NCBI GenBank assembly: GCA_034231615.1
Contig: CM067298.1
Span: forward strand, 37,020,127 to 37,084,126
DNA: 64,000 bases
Source: Meghimatium bilineatum
Lineage: Eukaryota > Mollusca > Gastropoda > Stylommatophora > Philomycidae
Reading direction: 5' to 3'
Part shown: positions 1 to 12,400 of the stretch, one piece after another
How the letters are laid out: each line of letters starts with the position of its first letter
Numbering within the stretch: position 1 is the stretch's first letter
Position numbers and translations under genes: made by a program
Notes under the pieces: model-generated
The model's input: only the letters and a program-made list of their open reading frames with translations
The model's database searches: none
Told to the model about the DNA's origin: nothing

Positions 1-246
1 TAAAGAATACTTTACTAATTGTAAACATTAAAGTGTATGAGTATATTCACTGAAATCTAAGTATTTTCTGTTCAAAATATGAACAAATCTGTAATAGTTG
101 ACAGGAACATCTGCACTAGCTGATTGGAAAATCTGTACTAGCTAACTGGGTCAGTATATTTGCAATAATAATTGTTCCCCTCTCTCCCTGTTATGATGCA
201 TTTAACATTGTAATAAAGAAACTGTTTTCAACTAATTACTTAATAG

Positions 247-440
247 AAGAGCTACCAGCATGGTTGCAGCAAAGAAAAATACTGTCAGACTGGCATCTAA
301 ACTTGAAAGTGTTCCAAGAACGCCATTTAAAAAGTTTCTACACAAGTGGACACGCTATGTGAACAATCGAAGGCGACAAATTTTCTGGGTGACGTTGTAT
401 ACTCTGGTGACCTTAGGGATCTTCGTAGAAAGAGCTTACT
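247..440 (+). CDS. DUOX: DUOX exon a: cytosolic linker and first FRD membrane helix
   Basis: The acceptor is probably the tag ending at 246, which keeps the frame open into the Met codon at 260; the exact 5' edge is uncertain. The exon encodes a basic juxtamembrane stretch and the helix ending VERAY. The donor is gtaagt at 441, leaving one base of a split Tyr codon. Confidence 0.85.
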
Positions 441-3400
441 GTAAGTCGATACTAATATTTGAAGTAAATATATTATTTTGTGTTTGCTTGTTTGTTTGTT
501 AAGTGGGGGTTAACGCCTCTAGCAGGGCATGACCCTAAGACCGGAATCTATGTCGATTTTTGAGTCTATCATTAACATCAGAAGCATCTATTTATGGTTG
601 AGTTGAACCAACTTTATAGCACTTATGCTGTCCCATATATAGGACTATCCAGTCTACTCAGTAATTAAAAAAGGGTATGTATTCTTATTGTTTCTATGAT
701 TCACTTCTTAAATACACTCATTAAACTCCACAGATTCCAGTCCAATGTGAGCAACAAATATTTTGATTTGAACATTCTTCTAACGCAGTATAAAGTTTCA
801 ACCTCAATTACTTTGAGGGTTTTTGAATTAGTTATCGGATTTAGTTTTTATTTCAAAAATTAAAATATGTAGAGCATCGTAATTTACAAGGTGTGTGTGC
901 TGCTCACACGTCAATATATGTACATAACTGGAAGTATGCAACTGTGCATGCTCTGTGTGGATTTCCATAAGTAAAGGTGACTTAATTTATCTCCTCATTT
1001 TAAAAATTGATGTTACATTAATTTTCGACAAAATGTGTGCATTAATTTGTTCATTTGGCTGGAAAAAACTGGTTCTGAAAATTTTGAAATGTTGCAATCA
1101 GCTTTCAGAGGAGTCCCATCAAAATATAACTACAACATGTTAGTGGTATTCCCATTTCAAAAGTAGATGCAGATCCTTTGATGAGGACATAATAGATATT
1201 CTATTGTCAAGACCATGTTGATTGCATCGTTTGATATTTGTTGTTTGATATTTTGATAAGCTGGTTCAAGATAAATACATCTTCAGAGTGTCAAACAAAG
1301 TTCTACATAACAGTCCTGCAACATATCTGTACAGACATTGTGTGGATATATATTGTCCTATGAAGTGGTGTACAATTGGATTGTCCATTAGGATAGTGTC
1401 TTTGCACACAGGTCTGTCACCACCGTGTTCACAAACGTGTAGACAAAATGCAGCATTCAGTTGTTCCCATAACCTCCATACTCATATGATCTTACTCAAT
1501 GAATTTTTTTCTTGCCGCAAATTAAGACAACAATGAAAGGGGGCCAATTGTATGACATAGAGGTGATTCAAGACAGTGCAGTGAGAAAAATTACGTAAGA
1601 GCTTTTCCTAAAACTGTATATCAGAAATTCTTCCTTCAGTGGCAGGAGAGCTGGAATAATCGTATACAATCACAAGAGGATTACTTGTTGAACATCCCTC
1701 AAACAACTCTCGTACATCCTCCTCTAACATATCTTTGATAATTAAATGCAGTATGTATCCATATCTATCTCAAGTGCCCAGACTAAATGTTTTTATGTAA
1801 GCATCAGACCATAAAAGAACATAAGGGTAATTTTTTTTTAAATATTAAACTAGTTTAATATGTTTTACAGAGAGCGTACAACAGAGGACAAGTAGGCGTT
1901 TCGAAACAAAAAGTCTCTATCACGAGAGAGACAAACAAATAAATAATAATGTGTGCTCTTTTCTTCTTGATTTGTTATTTTTGCTGTTCATGATATCTCA
2001 ATATTCCTCTGTATCACAGTTGACTAATAATCAATTTGTTACATGCATTTGTTTGTGTTTAAATCAATACATGCTTGAAAGACAGCTGTCGGTGAAGAGA
2101 ATACCCAATCATAGATCGCATTGCATGTGAGTGGCAATTTTGTTGCATACATGGATTTACAATCTTCTGATGACTAAAACAATTTCACAATAAGCTGCTT
2201 AAAATTTCCTTCATGAGATGTAAAACAAGGAGTTTTTGTAAAAAATAAATTTGTGAAAAAATACAAAAGAAGGCCTACTTGTAATTGAATAAAATACTGC
2301 TTAACAATAAAAAATATTTTTATTTTTATTTATTATCAAATGTTACTTCTATTTGACAATAGTATACATGCTTGTGCAGTTGTGTAAACATCACTATCAT
2401 GAACCTAGCTGGTGAAGAACGTAGGAACACTTTGTTGAAATTTCAATCTGTTTAGGGTCTTCTCATCCAATAGCAATGATAACATTGTGAACATTTCCTA
2501 TCTCCCTAAAAGTTTGGATCTATTCTTCCTTTCTTAAAAGAGTTATTTATGTTCATAAGAAATCCTTAAGATCCTTGTATGAATATAGCTGTTCTATCTT
2601 TGTGTTCTGATGATACTTCAATACTTGTAGGAGACGTTATTTGTTGTTGTAATGGTCATTGTCTCGATTAGTCCATTCTCGGTGACTTGAGTACATAGGT
2701 TGAATATCTTGATGAGATTACATCTTTTATTGGCATGTGGTTAGTCAAGTACGAAAAACATGTTTACTTGATCTCATTTTTCACTAAGCATGTGTTATAC
2801 TGAACCAGCTATTGATATATTTAGTATTAACATATAGTGAATTACTTTGATTTGCTTTAGATTGTCTGTGGCCTGTTTTGGGAAGAAAGGATTATGAGAA
2901 TATAAAACTGATAATGGAGAATTTATCCATTTTCACTATGGAAGTATATCTACTACTCTCCATGTGACATATTCTATCCAGAATGTAGTAGTCTTGTGCT
3001 CCTTATGGATGTCCGGTCAGAATGTTGTCTTCTGTATTAATGATCTCTACAATCCCTAATTCATTCTGAGCAAGTTATATGTTGCAGCTGATGATATTTT
3101 CAAACATCTATAATTTTTTTGTCCCTTGTTGTACTCGGTGGCCCTTTCCCCTGATAAAAGTAATCTGCCTTTCATTACTAGTTTTTCTACATCTACTACA
3201 GAAAAGTAAAATAACAATGTGCATTCCTTCATTTTGAACAAACTGCATTCAATCAACAGGGTGTATTTTCCTTTGTTAAAAATGTGTACTGGTCTAAACT
3301 ATTGATACAACAGAACAAACAAAATTGTTGCTGAAGGTGCAAGTTTTTCAATACTTCATTGTTTCCTCAACATGATATTTGTAAAATGGCACACCCTGTA

Positions 3401-6400
3401 ATGATAGTAAATGGCCTACCTGCCAAAATTGAATCCTGAAAGATCCGCTTTCATCTAGATATTATTCAAACAGTACCACAACAATCAGGACTTCTAACAA
3501 TTTCTAGACTCTGTATATCAATATATAAATAAATAAGATACATATCACGTCAGGGACACGGGAATATGACACTGGATACATCAGCATACAAACCTCTGCA
3601 AACATCTCTATCCTCAGCCATTCGGAGGAGTGTAGGAAAATCATGCCCAGAACTTTCATTGGTGTTATCAATCCAGTATTTTCTATGTCCTCCCCTTCTC
3701 CTTCCATCATCGACTATTCCTTAAAAAACATTTTTTTTTGAAAGTGTCCCACTACATGTCCAAACCAAACAAGCTGACGCCATTTCACTGCGTAACTATA
3801 TGTCAATATATGGTGGCATGTGAAACTGTTACGTTTAAATTTGTTAATATTTTAAAATTAGATTTGGAATCATTATCTGAGAAACTAAATAATCTAGCAA
3901 TAGGGATCTCATTTACTTTGTTTTCATAAAGCAGTGGGTTTTTAATTGAGCTGCGACATCAGGTTCACGTGCTTTTTTTTCCAAAGATCATCGTGGTTTG
4001 ATCCACATATTTGCCTGTTTTGAATGCTAATTTAAGTTGACAGCTGGTTGCTCCATCATCGGGGACAGAGAATTTTTGGAGACCAACTACTATGAAATTG
4101 ATCATATGTACCATTACATTACACACCAGTGCTCTGAAAATGACTGAGCATCTATAGGGACACCTAGATTGTAAATTTAGATCATAACTAGGAGGGAGAA
4201 GTTCCAGGCAAGAGAACAAGAGGCAGACCAAGACTACGTTGGAAACATAACATTGACGACCTTCTCAACATGACACTGGAAGAAGCTGGGCAGCTTGCAC
4301 AGAACTAAGAGGCTTACATAATGGCAGTGAGAACAACGTTCTGTATATGACACGTCACATAGAGAGAGAGAATTCGTTTTTAACAGTAAAAGACTGTATG
4401 GAATGGTTCTGTTTTTGTCTTTATATCTCCAAGCATGACCATAATTGATGACGATTTACATAAACAAGTATGAAACAAATGTATAACATTTAAGTTTCAA
4501 GAATGGAATAATAGAAACATTGATTATCCATTTTAATCTATAAGAGCATAATAATCATAAGAACTTTCATATTATGCATGAGGGATCCTTTGGAAATATT
4601 TTATTTTACACAGATTACTCATTTGAGCGTGAACATGCAGGGCTAAGACGAATGGCCGGCTATGGTGTGTCAGTCACTAGAGGAGCTGCAAGTGCCCAGA
4701 TGTTCACATATTCCAGTCTCTTGGTTACTATGAGTAGAAATACTCTTACTTTTTTCAGGTAGATATGTTAAGGAAATAGTACGCAGGATGTCAGCGTGTG
4801 TCAACAAGTAAAACCAGACATGTATTTGTCTTGAACATGAAGATGCAGTGAATGGTGTATAGTCTAAATAAAATGTACAGAAATGAATTAAACACAAAAT
4901 AGATATCTCTGACAAGAAACGGTTGAATTTTTTTATTTTTTTTTATGTCAGGAAACAAAGATCATAGATATTAATAAGTGTATATATCTCTTTTTGAACT
5001 ACAATAGTTAATTTAATAACTACAATAGTACAGTTAATAACTACAATAGTGCAGTTAATAACTACAATAGTGCAGTTAATAACTACAATAGTGCAGTTAA
5101 TAACTACAATAGTTAATTTAATAACTACAATAGTACAGTTAATAACTACAATAGTGCAGTTAATAACTACAATAGTGCAGTTAATAGTGCATTTTCTTCT
5201 CTTCCTAGCCTAGTGGTCATGGTTTACTTCCCAGTCAAGGTGGGAAATTGTTAGACCACCCATGTGTTGCCGGGGCCTTAAAAGGTGTGTTCCTCACCAT
5301 AAGAGACACATTTTTATTTTCACCTCACTTAATACTTAATATGTTTGTGATCAAATTAAATATAATTTATAGAAGAGAATATGCGTATGTGCATTATGGA
5401 TGTGCATCACCAGCTCTCGTGTCTTGGATAACTTTGAGAAATGGTCATTCTCATGTGTCTCCTTATTTTCAGAGAGACATTCTTACACCGCTTCATTCCA
5501 TTTGACAATGCTCATGATATGCACATCTACGTGGCAGCTATGGCAATGTTCTTCACAGGTAAGGAACATTGGGGTACAATACGGACAGCTGAGCCTACAT
5601 TATTTAGCGAAACGAAATAGGGGCAGATAAGCAGTGTCAGCATAAACATTACCTTTATTATTTCCCTTTGTAAGTTCGCAGTAGACATTTTATATGTGTG
5701 AGAGAGAGATGTATAGATTTTGGGAGGTGGGGAGTTAGGGTTAGGCCAATGCTAACCGTTAGCCGCTAACCCTAACCTATAATCATCCTTCTCCTCCCAA
5801 GCGACTTTATGGCAGATGTGACAAGTTCAGTAAACAGACATCTCCTGTTAAATTAGTCAGTTTGTTTTTGTGACAACACGGTTTGTTAGTGACGTGTTTC
5901 AGTGACGACACGAAAGATGCACGTAAAACAAAGATGTAATGAAGCTGTGCATAAAATTAAAAAGTTGGATGTAGACTCAGCTGCCTATATTGTACTGTAC
6001 TTTGTATTGATCTTTAATGAATAGTGATGGATATTTGTTGAAGATATAAAGAAAAGTAAGCACTGCTCACTTTAAAAAGTAATTATTTAAAAATAAGAGT
6101 AGCTGATATTGTAGTACTTAGAGAAACGCCCAAGTTTTGTCGTCCCGAAAGAGGATAAAAGAATAGCAGCGCTGTTGCCTTCCATGCATGTCATAAGGGG
6201 CAATAAATAGAGGTTATGTGGTGGAGTAGGTTTTCCCATCCCATATAAAGTCAAAGTGAATCGGAAGCCATGCTGGAGTCGGATGTTTCAGGCCGATATG
6301 TGCAGATATCATAACTAAGACGTAAACCATGACACAACGGTTTCCATTATGCGGATTACATCTAGACTAACTCATTCCTGTTCATATGTGAGTTTGGGAA

Positions 6401-9400
6401 CGAGTGAAGAAGGAAGAATATAAGGATGCAAGAAGATAAAATAAAGGGGCACAAAAGCATACAATAAAGGGGCGCATGAAGTTAAGGGAACAATAAGGGA
6501 GCGCAAGAACATAAATAAAAGACCGCAAGATCATAAAATAAAAGGTCAAGAACAATAAAGTAAAGGTACACAAGAACATAAAATAAAGGACGTAAATAAA
6601 ATACTAGAATGAAACCTCGTAAAATCTACTAATACAATATAGGCCTATGTTTCTCATACTGCGCTATAGATTATTTGTCCTGTTCTAAAACTTATGAGGT
6701 CATGGTGGCTGGATAACCAGAACCACTGCTTCCACTATTCTTTTTAAGGTTAAAGGTTCTAATATAACCAAATTGGACCAACTTCAACTGTTGAAATTAT
6801 TAAACTTTAGGTGTCTTTGTTTTTCTGTAATACCTTTTGGTTGTGCGTCCTGATATAGCCTACTTGGACGCTGTCCCCTGGTTTTATGAGACGTGCCTAT
6901 CTGAAAGAGAAGTAAACTCATCGCCTACCTACCAACACATTTATCCTTTTATGTATTTGAGTAGTCTGTAGTTTACATGTGAATACAGTCTTGTTGTTAT
7001 ATTTTGTTCATGAATCACAACCGAGAAGAAGAAGTGACATACCTCAGCTAAGTATGTCCATAGGTAAAATTTTGTGAAAGATAATATCCAACATGGAGGT
7101 CACATTGATGCTCATTTGTATACTGAGCAAGTAAGCAGGTACTAGATGGCAAATATTTCTTGTAGAACATGATGAGACGAGAAGCTGCTCTAGTGTACTC
7201 CATTTTCACACCATAGATGAATATAGTGGGAAGCCCACATTACTCTGTTCAAAATGCACAAATTGGAGATACATGGCCAGTATAGTGCTAATACATTTAC
7301 TTTCCCTAATTCCTTCTCCTATTCATTTCCTGAGACTGGGATGACCCAGAAGCCGTTTGGGTTGTTCCGGTGCTACCAGCAAAATACTCATATTTCCAAT
7401 AATAAACAATGTTTCCAATAATGAAGAGACGTAAATGAGAATGATTTTTTTTCTGATGAATCAGTTAAGGAAGGTGCAATCATTTGTTACAAACCAGCTA
7501 TACAGAAGGATATCTTTAAGAATCTACAAGCATCCTCCTTTTAGAGCAGGTGGTCAAGTCAATTTAGATGTCATTGTCAAAGGATAGTGACCATACTGAA
7601 AATCCAGTATACTCTAGAGCATCATTATTCGATACTCCAGAAGATCTCAAGTATGTGTTGAAGACAGAATAATTATCCTTTAAATTTCTGTTAAAAAATG
7701 TTTGAGCTAACAGTTCATAAATCAGTAACAAATCAACTGCTTAAAGATGTAAAGTCATGACAGACAATTTATACACAAAACAACCTGAATAAAATGAGTA
7801 ATGTTAACTATCTTATATCTATCTATACGCTGTATCCCTTGTTTGCCTTGCGGCGTCAGGGGTAGAAGAGTTCTCTGGAGATGGCTTTCAAGAACTCTTC
7901 ATAATTATTTCCTACGAGCGATATTACTTGTACTAGCTTCTACACTGTCGGTTCGCTAAGCCAGTCATAGTGTCCTTTCAGTGACCCCAAATGGTTAAGC
8001 CATGTTCTAATCTATCCCATTCAGAAAAGAAATCCCATAGGCCATCTAGAAAAGCACTGAAACACAGAAACTTTTATGTGCACACATAATCTTAACTGTG
8101 TGCACATAAAAGGGGATAAATCAGATCATGTGACTGATCTAACATCATTACCTTGCTCATATAAGCAGCAACCAGAAAAAGTGATGCCATGCCATTATAA
8201 ATTAGCTTAAACTTGGAGATAGTTGTAGAACTACTAGTATAAGTAAAGACCTAAACAAAGAAGGTGAAGACATGAAATTCATCACACAGTCTGTCTGTTC
8301 CTGGGAGCCGTGATGGTGTAATGTTAAGTCATTCACCCACTGACCAGCAGACCCAGGTTTCGAGTCCACTCATTATTCATGGTTTGAAATAAAATTTACT
8401 CCCATGGTGCACCGAACCACCAGGAAGTAAAATACAGGGTTTCATGCTCTGAGAAGGTCGAGGAATGGCACCATCGCTACTGAGATAGTGTGAAAGACAA
8501 CGCTAGTCAAGTAGTTTTTGGTTAAACACTTGGCTAAGCAGCAGAGCACTTGTGAAAAACCGTGTGTTATGACAGATTCATACCTCAGCTATCTTTACAT
8601 TTAACTTTGCAATGTGTCTGAGAATAGTATCACAAATATTATTTTTAACCTTTGTGTTCTTTCTCTCAAATTCTTTCAATTTACCAGGATCTAGTCAACA
8701 GAACAAAATGTAATGGATCCTGTTTTGTAGCTTATTTATGAAATATGCACCTTTAGGCCTAACACATCAAACGTCAGCAGCATTTTACCTATGGGATTGG
8801 TAGCCAACTTCGACGCACTCCTCCACCATTATAAACACCATTTATGACTTAGCCAACATAACAAGTCACAGTGTTGATAGTATTTGCTCCCCTTGTAAGC
8901 CCTGACAACACTAGGACGTGATCTCCTAATGTTAATTTATTTTCTCCTAGCCATACATAAAAAATTATAAATTGTTTATCTTCTAAATTTGTTTTCAGTC
9001 ATACACGTGGTTGGTCACTTAATCAACTTCTACCATATCAGCACACAATCATCCATAGATCTCAACTGCTATTTCCGAGAATTCTTTAGACCGTAGGTTG
9101 TTTTTCATTGTAACATTATAAAACTTAATAAATTGTATACTTGTGATTGATATTTTGTTGTGGTGGCTTAAGAGTTGTTGTTATATGAGTGTTGTCACAA
9201 GAATTATGATAGATTAGCTCTTACTTCCGATGTGCAGTGGAGTGATTTGCTTATGATAGTTGAGCTCTTACTTTCTAAGTGCAGTGGAGTGATTTGCTTA
9301 CGATAGTTTAGCTCTTACTTTCTAAGTGCAGTGGAGTGATTTGCTTATGATATATTAGCTCTTACTTCCTTTGTGCAGTGGGGTGATTTGCTTATGATAG

Positions 9401-12400
9401 ATTAGCTCTTACTTCCTATGTGCAGTGGAGTTATTTGATTACCGGGGTATTGCATACTCAAAAGGTTCTAACGCTCAGTAGTGTGCAATGCTTTGGGCGG
9501 TCTCTTACTCATTGGGGATAAATTCTAGGGGTGTGTATTTTTCTACCTATCTACAACATGCATAGTTGGAAGTCATAAGCTTCAGCTCCCCTGCCAAGTA
9601 TCCCTTGCTGTCAAAAGTATCCATTCAAAGGAACTCTCCAGCTATGGAGGACTAACATCTTTGCCTGATTTTGGGCTCTCCTAAGAAAGTGCCAGGTCTT
9701 ATACAGAGTTGCTTTTCACCAGACCACAGGTTCCACTTTTTCATAACCAGGGTGTTATATACATATTGGTAGTTAGGACCATGGTCAAGGCGTATCTAAT
9801 TTCCCCAGCGCAATGTGCAATGCTGGATTCTCTTAAAGTTGCACCACAATGGGAGATGTAATTATACATATGAAATGTTGTGATACTTCCACAAGAGGGA
9901 ACTTCACTATATTGGTTTGTCATCTACTGAGGGTCTACTGTAGCATATTGTTTAGTCTAATAGACCAATAGGGTCTTCAGACCTTCTGCATGCGGGAATG
10001 TAGGGGTAGTAGTAGTGAACATTATTATTGTCTATAGTTATGAAAAATATGTGTACTGTCCATGGAAAGGCAGAATTTGTATAAGTTTCTACTTTTTTTT
10101 CAATTCCTTATATCTTCCAGCTGCCTAGTCTGACATCTCCAATTCTCAAGTTCTGTGTCGCATTTGTTGTATATGTCTCTTTTCAGCTTATCCATATCCA
10201 AACACCATGAAGTCTTGTTATTTTTCTGATGAATCAGTGAAGGAAGGTGCAATCATTTGTGAGAAACCAGCTATACAGAAGGATATCTATAAGAATGTAA
10301 CAGCATCCTTCTGTTAGAACAGGTAGCAAGTCAATTTAGATGTCATTATCAAAGGAGAGTGGCCATACTGAATACTCTGTATACTCTAGAGTATTACTAT
10401 TCGTTACTCCAGAAGATCTCAAGTATGTGTTGAAAACAGAATAATAATCCTCCTTAAAATTTCTGCAAATAATTTTGTTTGAGCTAACACAAAAATACCC
10501 AACATGCTTAGAGTATTGACTTCGTTGTACTCAGGTTTCCCATAAGAATGCACTCTGTCCTTATGAATAGAGCAGCATGCTGTCTACAGAGAGTACAACT
10601 CAACACATGTAACTCTGCAGCTTAAAGCAATAGGTCCCCTAATCCCTAATTGGTAGACTTAAAAAATATAGACCCAAAGTGGTAAAGAAACCTCCATTTT
10701 AAAATGGAGAATACATGAGAACTAATTAGATGTTGAAAATATTTCAGGTATGGTGTAATAAAAAGCAAAGTTCGGTTAAGAATATGCTTCACTGTACTGA
10801 TGATTTGATGAACTGTCTAATTACACTTTATCATCTGCTGAAAAATACGGAGATCCTATGGATATGCCCTGAGTATACCACCATCGGTTTCAGATAATTG
10901 GCAATCACTGAGGATGATTTGTTGATTATGAGTATATTTTAATACTACTGATAATGATTAATGAATTATTGTGATATTTCTGAAGATATAATTGTAAAAT
11001 TTATGTAACTTACAGAACACATGTTTTGGCCAACTTTCACTACTGGACATACCAGACTATAACAGGTATGCAGATAACAATGTAAAGTATTATTAATATA
11101 TTCACACCTTTTGTTCATTCTTGATAAAGGAATAAACCAAATATGCATCATGTATGGAAAACACAATTGTATATCAAATGCTGCTATTTTGGTTCAGCAT
11201 ATAATCAATAGAAGTGGACATCTCTGAGCTCAATTGCTAAAGCTGGATACCAATAATGCCTCGTTGTAGTTGGTAGCATATCCTATCCTGGATGTATGAC
11301 TTACCCACCAAGCTCTGTCATAGTCTGGAATGGAAAAATGAAAACGTTGAACACCCAAGACAACACTTACGAAGAACAATCAGGAACGAGGCAATGATAA
11401 TTGGTATTGACACCACCTAAGAACTACAACAGCTTGCAGTGAACCGCAAGTCATGAAGACACATGACTTCTGTCAAATGTGCCCCCCCCCCTTGGCACCA
11501 AAGGAACTAACTAACTGTAAGCCATACTGCAGATGAATTGCACTTTTAGATTAACTGTAATGTAGATTTCATTCAACTAATGTAATAGGTTATACACTTA
11601 TAGTTATTTCTTAAAGTGTTTGGACCATTTACTTACTGTGGATATAGTATGTACCTCTTTGTTTTTTTATTGAATAATTATAATCAAACCAAGTATATGT
11701 TAATTAACATTTGGTAAACAAAATTTTAACTTTTTAAAAATTATCTGGTATTCCACAATTATTACAAGTTAAAAGTGAAATTATTGTGAAAAATTATTGA
11801 TTCTTGATTTGAAACTAGCATCACAGCACGTGGGATACTCCCATAAGTGCTTCGCTCTACGTTCTACAGCCATCCCAGTGTATGTAGACTGAGAGTCCCG
11901 ATCAGGTATTGATTGTGTGATCTTCTGGACTTTCAAAAAAAATACTTTTTTCTTCCTTCCCCTCTAGACACTCCCATTTCTGACATTTCTGTATGTGTAC
12001 GTCTCAGCCTCACTGACGTCATCTTTATCTTGAAATTAATTTATTACTGCTTTGATCTTTAATATAAAAGATAATCTGCTTTATCTTTTCTCGGCATCGT
12101 GCCATCTATCGCCGCATTTCCTGCCAATACGTTGGCTCTCTCGTTTCCTCTGACCCCATCATGAACAGGGCAGTATATCCATGTAATGCTCTGGACAATT
12201 GAGCTATTCAATAAATCAAAACATTCCTTTCTCATCATGTACTTTTCTATACTGCGCAACATGCTTTGAGAGTTTGTGGGTATTACAGAGTGTGTTGATG
12301 TATCAACTATCAAGCAATTAAGTTCTACTGCAACTCTCTCTATGCCCATCCTCATTATTGTGGAAAAGTAGCTTGTTTATTTCAATCCCTAAAGAATCCC

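Noticed and set aside
9208-9442. CRISPR-like array
   Set aside because: Regular 47-bp units have no unique spacers, and the setting is a eukaryotic intron; it is a minisatellite.
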